Below, piece after piece: positions 58,780 to 64,000 of a stretch of DNA of 64,000 nucleotides (within the stretch, counting starts at the first letter, position 1; each line of letters starts with the position of its first letter). Source of the DNA: an uncultured Barnesiella sp. (lineage in GTDB: Bacteria; Bacteroidota; Bacteroidia; Bacteroidales; Barnesiellaceae). Where the stretch lies: the NCBI GenBank assembly GCA_944320015.1, contig CALUFO010000013.1:1-64000 (forward strand). The letters run 5' to 3'. A model generated the notes under the pieces. The model ran no database searches. It worked only from the letters and a program-made list of their open reading frames with translations, and was not told the origin of the DNA. Position numbers and translations under genes: made by a program.

Positions 58780-61527
58780 TCAACGTATCAGTTTCAAAAT
58801 CTCTCGCTTGCCGTCGATGTGCACGACAAGGATATAGACTCCGTGGGGGAGGTGGTTCAAGGCTATCCGTTCGCCCGCGGTCGCCGCTTGCCGTTCCAGC
58901 CGGTCGACGATCTGTCCCGACAGGTCGGCCACATCGACCGTGAGCTCCCGGGCGTCGCGTCCCACCACAAGGGAGGCGTTCTCGCCCGACAGGAGGTGAC
59001 ACCGGCCGTCGTCTTTCACGAGGTCGATTCCCGCCCCGGTATTCTTGTAGGTGAACGAAATCGTGTCGCTGTATTCGGTGTTGCCGCCGGCATACTCCGA
59101 GCGAGCCCGCAGATACCACACGCCGTCGGCGAGGTTGTCGAAGGAGGTCTCGTAGACGAAGGCGTCGACGGTGCTCCGCTTCACGTTACGGATAGGCGTG
59201 AAGGTGTCGTCGGTGTGCAACTCGATGCGGAAGGTACGGGCCAGCGGCTCTTCCTCCCAGCGCACTTGCAAGGACTCGGCCTCGACGGTGGCTCCGTCGG
59301 TGGGGAAGGTAATCACCGGTATCCCGGGGATAGTCTCCTCGGTGGTGAAATAGATGGTCTTGCTCGAGTATTCCACATCGCCGGCGAATGCCGTTACCCG
59401 GGCGTAGTACTTGGTGTTGCCCACAATGACGCCCAGCGGCAGGGTTGTCGACGCCGTGGTGTAGCGCTCGTCGAGCATGAGCCCCATGGGGCGGAAGTCG
59501 TCGTAGGTGTTTATCTCGAGGCGGTACTCGGTGGCGCCGGGGTATGGGGTCCACGAGAACGTGGGAGTAATCGACACCCCGGTGGACGCGTTCATGGGCG
59601 ACTCGATTTCGAAGGGGCCGCCGACGAAACTGTATGTGGACGATACGGCGTCGGTGCAGTTGGCCTGACGGGTGCGCACTCGCCAGTAGTAGGTTCCTTT
59701 CGCGAGGTCGGGCAGGTAGGCCGACGAGAATGAGGTGTCGGTGGTCTCGCGCGAGAGCACGATGTCGGTGAAGGTTTCGTCACGGGCGATGTCGATGTAG
59801 TAGGAGGCATCGCTCACACTGCTCCATGAGAAGTCGAAGAGGCCTATGGCCGACTTGCCATTGCCCGGATTCTCGAGCGTGACGGCGGTGGCCGTGCCTA
59901 CCGAGGCTCCCAAGAACAGGGGAGCGTACTCGTTGCCATAGCGGTCGACGATAGCGACGGCGTAGGTGTGACCCGATTGCCGGTCGGCGGGAATTTCATA
60001 GGTAGTGTCGTAGGAGAGCCCCAGCAGATAGCGGGCGTCGCGGCAGGCAGTGGCCTGCGCGGTCCCGTCGGGGACAGCATAGACGGCGTAGCGCATGCCC
60101 TCGACTCCGTTCCACGACAAGGTGCCGCCGGAGTAGGCGATATTCGATACCAATCCCGGATTGGCGGTGGGTTTCCAGCTAATGGCCGGGACGAGCGCCG
60201 GGTATTTATAGACGTCGGAGCGGAGGAGCGCCAGCATGCCCTTGGTGTTGATCACCTTGAGCATGTTGTAGAACACGCTGCCCGGGGCGCCCGTTTCGTC
60301 GAACTGGCGGTTCACCTTGATTTGCCTTACCAGTTCGTCGCCTTTGAAGGCGGCGGTGGCACCCTCGATGAGGTAGTCGGTCTCCTCGGCGATGTGCCGC
60401 TCGATGGGCGAGAGGGCTGCGGGAGCCACGGTCTCGCCGCGCAGGGTGAAGGCGCGCGAGCGGCTGTCACGAGCCGGCATTTGCGCCGAACTCAGATCCG
60501 AAGCCGAGTGGCTCGAATAGAAATGGATACCGAACTGGCGGGCGATTTGGCTCCACCATTCGGCGATCGTGGTGTAGTCGCTGCTCGACCCGATTGTCCA
60601 GTAGATTTGCGGCGAGATATAGTCGATGCTTCCCTCCTGTATCCACGCCATGGGATCGCAGAAGATACCGTCATAGGCCCAGTCCGAGCCTATGGGGGTG
60701 GGTGTGACGCCGTATTTCTCGGCAATCGAGGCATCGGTGCACCACACGCCGGCCGGCGAGATACCGAACCGTGCGTAGGGCTTCGTCGATTGAAGCATGT
60801 CGTAGACCTGCGCGATGAGTTTGTTCACGTTTTGGCGGCGCCAGTCGCCCCGCGAGAGGTTGTCGGGGTTGTCGCTCTGGTAGAGCTCGTTGTCCATGGC
60901 GTCGGTGGTACCCTCCATGTAGAAGTAGTCGTCGAAGACTACCCCGTCGATGTCGTAGTTCTCGACCACCTCGCGGATAATGGCGGTGATGTGGTCGCGC
61001 ACCTCGGGCATGGCGGGATTGAGAATGGAGCCGCTGCCTGTGTAGTCGAGCAGCCACTCGGGATGCGACTCCCGGTAGTTGAGGGGAGTGCCGTCCCATT
61101 GGTTCAACACGCTCTCGTAGCGGTAGGGATTGAACCAAGCGTGCACTTCGAGGCCGCGCTTGTGGCTCTCGTCGATGACAAATTCGAGGGGGTCGTAGCC
61201 CGGATCCATGCCTCGGGTGGCGACAAGGTCGCTCGACCACGGCTCGAAGGAGGAACGGTAAAAAGCGTCGCAACGGCCGCGCACTTGGAAATAGACGGTA
61301 TTGCAGTTGGCTGCCTTTACCGAGTCGAGCAGCTCGATCATTTCGTCTTTCTGGGCTTGTATCTGCTTGGTGTCGCCGGTCTTGGTGATGGTCGTTTTCG
61401 GCCATGTGAGTTGCCACACGGTCGAGAGCCAGAAGGCGCGCACCTCTTTTCGTGGCGTTTGGGACAGTGCCGGGAGCGCCACGATACAGGCCAGAAACAG
61501 GACTACTATTTTTGCGAAACTTTTCAT
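58780..61527 (-). CDS. T9SS-tagged GHL10 (DUF187/YddW-type) glycoside hydrolase
   Basis: This 915-residue protein has a signal peptide (about 1-22, ending LSQTP). The GHL10 TIM barrel (about 25-400) has EVRAFWLSTVWQLTWP, CNTVYFQVRGRCDAFY, PLEFVIDESHKRGLEVHAWFNPYR, YDIDGVVFDDYFY and ISPQIYW, all family hallmarks. Several fibronectin-like or Ig-like domains follow (about 440-825), then a T9SS sorting domain (about 830-915: SGQIVDRLERQAATAGE, HGVYILVVHIDG, EILKLIR). A characterised relative, DigH/YddW, cleaves peptide-free peptidoglycan strands, which fits the amidases in this window. It is therefore a candidate surface murein glycosidase. The gene stands apart from the NAGPA operon by a repeat-filled gap. 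Confidence 0.85.
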   Translation of the reverse strand: MKSFAKIVVLFLACIVALPALSQTPRKEVRAFWLSTVWQLTWPKTTITKTGDTKQIQAQKDEMIELLDSVKAANCNTVYFQVRGRCDAFYRSSFEPWSSDLVATRGMDPGYDPLEFVIDESHKRGLEVHAWFNPYRYESVLNQWDGTPLNYRESHPEWLLDYTGSGSILNPAMPEVRDHITAIIREVVENYDIDGVVFDDYFYMEGTTDAMDNELYQSDNPDNLSRGDWRRQNVNKLIAQVYDMLQSTKPYARFGISPAGVWCTDASIAEKYGVTPTPIGSDWAYDGIFCDPMAWIQEGSIDYISPQIYWTIGSSSDYTTIAEWWSQIARQFGIHFYSSHSASDLSSAQMPARDSRSRAFTLRGETVAPAALSPIERHIAEETDYLIEGATAAFKGDELVRQIKVNRQFDETGAPGSVFYNMLKVINTKGMLALLRSDVYKYPALVPAISWKPTANPGLVSNIAYSGGTLSWNGVEGMRYAVYAVPDGTAQATACRDARYLLGLSYDTTYEIPADRQSGHTYAVAIVDRYGNEYAPLFLGASVGTATAVTLENPGNGKSAIGLFDFSWSSVSDASYYIDIARDETFTDIVLSRETTDTSFSSAYLPDLAKGTYYWRVRTRQANCTDAVSSTYSFVGGPFEIESPMNASTGVSITPTFSWTPYPGATEYRLEINTYDDFRPMGLMLDERYTTASTTLPLGVIVGNTKYYARVTAFAGDVEYSSKTIYFTTEETIPGIPVITFPTDGATVEAESLQVRWEEEPLARTFRIELHTDDTFTPIRNVKRSTVDAFVYETSFDNLADGVWYLRARSEYAGGNTEYSDTISFTYKNTGAGIDLVKDDGRCHLLSGENASLVVGRDARELTVDVADLSGQIVDRLERQAATAGERIALNHLPHGVYILVVHIDGKREILKLIR

Positions 61528-62129
61528 GTATCTTTTTTCTTTACTTACTTTCTTTTTTATTTTTCAACCCCTCTCCTTATAAGGTCGGAGGTTGTTTTCA
61601 AATTTTTTTAACCCCTCTCCTCGGGACTGTCGTCCCTCGGTGTCTCCCCTATATTGCTTCGCAACACAGAGGATTTCTTTTCGTTCATTCTTCTCAGCAG
61701 CGAGAAGAACGAACTAAGAAGCGCCGCCGCTGTTATCGGTCTATTTCGCTCGGCCGCTACTGTCGTCGTCGGGGGCTGCGGAACTCGCTTTGCTCAAACA
61801 GTCCTCGCCCTGTTTCCTCCTCCGGCAGGCGTCCTCCCGGCCCGATAAAGGCGGTTTTTCTTTCCCTCTTTTAAACTCCTCCTCTGCTCGGCTTGCCGAG
61901 ATAGGGGAGGTGCCCGTCAAGGGCGGAGGGGTTTTAAACTCTCCCTCTGTGTTCCCCGCAGGGGAATATAGGGAGAGTGCCCGCAAGGGCGAGGGGGTTG
62001 TAATGTACCCCCGGGTTTTACCTCTTTTGGGGTCAAAAATTTTTTTAACCCCTCTCCTCGGGACCGCTGTCCCTCGGTTTCTCCCCTGTACCGCCATGCA
62101 GCACAGGGGAGAAGTGGGGGAGATATTTT
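61528..62129. repeat. Second long intergenic region with REP-like palindromes
   Basis: This 602-bp gap has no supported gene. REP-like units are seen at about 61566-61590 (CCCCTCTCCTTATAAGGTCGGAGG), 61606-61672 (TCGGGAC...GTCCC, then CTCCCC...GAGGA), 61876-61932 (CTCCTCTGCTCGGCTTGCCGAGATAGGGGAG), 61938-61998 (opposite orientation), and 62048-62114, which has the perfect stem CTCCCCTGT/ACAGGGGAG. Copy B of the 222-bp repeat is embedded. The last unit directly follows the stop at 62130 on the minus strand and may serve as its terminator. Confidence 0.7.
61634..61854. repeat. 222-bp dispersed repeat, copy B
   Basis: This copy is nearly identical to copy A, 5 kb away, and in the same orientation. 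The hairpin stem GTTCATTCTTCTC / GAGAAGAACGAAC is conserved and one substitution falls in its loop. Its left end is the same CTCCCCTATATTGC palindrome unit as in copy A, so the repeated unit is composite. The near-identity implies recent duplication or gene conversion, or strong constraint. Confidence 0.8.
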
Positions 62130-63779
62130 TTAGAACAAGTTGGTCAACTCGTCGTTCAAGGCGATACCGTAGGCGTTCACACCCGAAACGATGGTTTCGA
62201 GGGCGTTTGTAGCCGGGTTCCAACGCATGATACCCGATTTGGCCGTGTCGTCGGCGTCACGGAAGCAGAAGTAAACCGAGCCGTCGGTACTGTCGAGAAC
62301 CATTTGGCATACGTCGATAAACTCGCCGGTGCTACCTTCGGAGTCGGACTTGAAGGAGGCTTTGAGGTAGTTGGCTTCGGCGTTGGTACCCGTCTTGGTG
62401 GCGTCATTGGCACTGATGTCGGCCATAGGAACGGCATAGAGGCCTTTGTCGCGGATAATGGCGTAGAGTATCTGCTTGTTGGTATCGATGACAAACGATT
62501 TCACGAATTCGTTGGGGAAGATAGTCGCATAGGGCGCATTGCTACCCCGGGGAATATCGACGGTGCTGATGTCGCTCTCGGCGAAGCGGAAGATACCGCC
62601 GCCACCGTAGGTCTTGCCCCAGTACCAAAGCCCGTCGACTCTGGCGAAGCAGGCGTTCATGGCACCGTATTGCCATGGATTGCCGTAGTATTCGAGCCGG
62701 TTGTTCATCACATAGTAGTCGAACTTGGCGTCGCTCGTGCTGAGGACGAGGTTGCGCTCGTCGACACCGATGCGGCGGAAACCGGTGTTACGGTCGGCGA
62801 AGTAGAGTTGTTCGTTGTCGATCCAGCCGTAGAAGGGGTCGTTGAAGGCGGTGTTGCCCACGTTGGAGAGCACGGTTTCCATGCCGCTGCCGTCCTTACC
62901 GACGGCCGTGATTTTACCGTCGCCCCGGTTGCCCGCTTCGTCGTTGATATAGGTAAACTGTGTACCGGCGTCAAGAATAAAGAGGGTTCCGTTGTGGAAG
63001 AGGAGGTTCAAGGGGTGCGCACCCGCTTTCACGCCCAAGTCGAACGGCGCGTTGCTGCTTCCCTCGGGGATATTGTAGTCGAGCTTGTAGGCCATGATGT
63101 TGCCGTTCTTAGCGGCGTAGTAGAGGGTCTTCGAGGGGTTGGGCGTACCCACCTGTACGTTGGTTCTCACATCTTGCAGGTCACGACCGCCGAGTTTCGT
63201 TTTGAGCGTGATGGCTTGCGACCCGATGTTTTTGAAAGTCAAGCGTCCGGGATTCTCACCCACATAAGTGTTGTCGGAGATCTCGGGGTGGTCGAGCAAC
63301 GTGGTACCTTCGGGGAGAACCCAAGTGTACTCGGGCACCTCGGAAGCGGCGGGGTTGCGCAAGGTGACTTCGAGGGTCACTTCCACGTCGTTGATCACGC
63401 ACACGGCGTCGTTCTCGGTCGTGGCCACCACGGTGGGCTTGATGTCGTTGATGAGCAACGGGCGGGTGGTATAGGCGTCGCCGATGGTCAATTTCACTTC
63501 GTATTGTCCCGGGAGGTTATAGGTGTGCGTGGGGTTGGGGTCGGTCGAAGTCTGACCGTCGCCAAACTCCCAAGTACAGGCCCCCGAGAGGGCCGAAGTA
63601 TTGGTGAACTGTATGGTGGAACCCGCCAAGAAGTCGAGTTCGTATCCTTCGTTGGTGACGCTGTAAGTGAAGGCTACATCGTCGCCGGGATATACATTGT
63701 ATGTGGGATCGTTTTCTACGCAGGCAGCTAACGAAGCCAGCAAAACAACCGTCAAACCTATGTTTCTTAATGCTTTCAT
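62130..63779 (-). CDS. PKD-domain lipoprotein with propeller-like C-terminus
   Basis: This 549-residue lipoprotein has the lipobox SLAAC with Cys20. A PKD domain (about 30-110) contains CTWEFGDGQTSTDPNPTHTYNLPGQYEVKL. A second Ig-like domain (about 115-215, EVTLEVTLRNPAASEVPEYTWVLPEGTTLL) follows. The remaining 330 residues look propeller-like or beta-rich (LYYAAKNGNIMAYKLD, HNGTLFILDAGTQFTYI, GLYAVPMADIS, VYFCFRDADD). This matches the PKD-like family proteins common in Bacteroidetes PUL-like loci. It is likely anchored at the surface and binds glycan or protein. It is 18 bp downstream of the gene cut by the window edge. Confidence 0.8.
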   Translation of the reverse strand: MKALRNIGLTVVLLASLAACVENDPTYNVYPGDDVAFTYSVTNEGYELDFLAGSTIQFTNTSALSGACTWEFGDGQTSTDPNPTHTYNLPGQYEVKLTIGDAYTTRPLLINDIKPTVVATTENDAVCVINDVEVTLEVTLRNPAASEVPEYTWVLPEGTTLLDHPEISDNTYVGENPGRLTFKNIGSQAITLKTKLGGRDLQDVRTNVQVGTPNPSKTLYYAAKNGNIMAYKLDYNIPEGSSNAPFDLGVKAGAHPLNLLFHNGTLFILDAGTQFTYINDEAGNRGDGKITAVGKDGSGMETVLSNVGNTAFNDPFYGWIDNEQLYFADRNTGFRRIGVDERNLVLSTSDAKFDYYVMNNRLEYYGNPWQYGAMNACFARVDGLWYWGKTYGGGGIFRFAESDISTVDIPRGSNAPYATIFPNEFVKSFVIDTNKQILYAIIRDKGLYAVPMADISANDATKTGTNAEANYLKASFKSDSEGSTGEFIDVCQMVLDSTDGSVYFCFRDADDTAKSGIMRWNPATNALETIVSGVNAYGIALNDELTNLF

Positions 63780-63797
63780 TGTTCTTTTGCGTTTCTA

Positions 63798-64000
63798 TTA
63801 GTTGACAGTAATATTTTTAATATCGGTAGCGCTGGATATACCGTTGGAGTCTTTTACTTGGAAGTAAGCGCTCAACGTGTAGGCGCAGTTGTAGTTCACG
63901 CCATATTCCTTGCCGTCGAAGATCAACTCGGGGGTGGAGAGGGCGTTGACGATGGCGTCGAGCGAGGCTTTGTTCTCGTCGGTGATGTTGTAGACGGTGG
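63798..64000 (-). CDS. 3' end of an unidentified exported-type gene, cut by window edge
   Basis: An open frame runs from the right edge down to a TAA at 63798-63800 with no internal stop, giving the last 66 residues of a protein. It reads TVYNITDENKASLDAIVNAL at the start and ends SATDIKNITVN. The stop is 18 bp before the start of the PKD lipoprotein gene at 63779, the spacing typical of an operon here. The fragment is beta-rich (YTLSAYFQVKDSNGISS), Ig-like in texture, and has no T9SS tag. Family cannot be assigned from this fragment. It is probably part of the same lipoprotein or PUL-like cluster. Confidence 0.7.
   Translation of the reverse strand, partial: TVYNITDENKASLDAIVNALSTPELIFDGKEYGVNYNCAYTLSAYFQVKDSNGISSATDIKNITVN

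Noticed and set aside
61741-62223. Short frames crossing the 222-bp repeat on both strands (also 56696-56923 and 61452-61874), considered as small genes.
   Set aside because: They run across REP palindromes, have Arg/Ser/Pro-rich low-complexity products, and a one-base indel between copies shifts frames that cross the left part of the repeat. No start context or family is recognised.

Overview
The window reads as chromosomal DNA of a gut-type Bacteroidales bacterium. The signs are a SusC/SusD pair, many short lipoprotein signal peptides, TAnnTTTG-type -7 boxes, almost no Shine-Dalgarno sequences, and at least six proteins ending in a type IX secretion (T9SS) sorting domain. The T9SS tags point towards lineages such as Barnesiellaceae or Tannerellaceae, but I cannot fix the genus. 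No rRNA, tRNA, CRISPR array or intact transposase is visible.

Left part (1-24.2 kb). A DeoR-type repressor (129-920) diverges from a long plus-strand polysaccharide-utilisation operon. It starts with a tagatose-type pathway: AgaS-like SIS isomerase, GatZ/KbaZ-like protein, PfkB kinase and GatY/KbaY-like class II aldolase. It continues with a secreted amidohydrolase, a GH36-like lipoprotein, SusC, SusD, a DUF4874/DUF4832 lipoprotein and a surface lipoprotein. After a hairpin come two tandem paralogous DUF4832-like lipoproteins separated by a MITE-like palindromic element, a DMT permease, and a large T9SS-tagged beta-helix/metallophosphoesterase protein. The enzymes suggest release and catabolism of a galactosamine- or galactose-type sugar. 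A bidirectional terminator at 24.2 kb separates this from converging minus-strand genes.

Middle part (24.3-48.1 kb). A minus-strand pair encodes a TonB-dependent receptor and a beta-helix lipoprotein. Upstream lies a tightly packed 12-gene minus-strand operon (46,964 down to 28,911). It encodes a split amidase/golvesin protein, a metallophosphoesterase-PQQ protein, GT2, DUF4922 (HIT-like), SpoIID-like, AmpG-like MFS, NamZ-like DUF1343, an FAD/FeS D-lactate-dehydrogenase-like protein, a NagX-like membrane protein, a BadF-type sugar kinase, MurQ and an SGNH hydrolase. This looks like a peptidoglycan-sugar (MurNAc) salvage operon. The putative D-lactate dehydrogenase would consume the D-lactate that MurQ releases. 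A diverged second BadF kinase sits just upstream under its own good promoter.

Right part (48.3-64 kb). Minus-strand genes for exported proteins follow: a T9SS-tagged N-acetylmuramoyl-L-alanine amidase, a PD40 propeller protein, two T9SS-tagged phosphodiester-glycosidase (NAGPA) proteins, a T9SS-tagged propeller-like protein, a T9SS-tagged GHL10 glycosidase, a PKD lipoprotein, and the 3' end of one more gene cut by the window edge. The two large gaps (56.6-57.2 and 61.5-62.1 kb) hold REP-like palindromes and a nearly identical repeat of about 222 bp. A related palindrome sits at the left edge of the window.

Working hypothesis: the right and middle parts form one murein-scavenging system. Surface amidase and GHL10 strip and cut foreign peptidoglycan, NamZ trims it, AmpG-like and NagX-like proteins handle import, and kinase, MurQ and lactate dehydrogenase finish catabolism.
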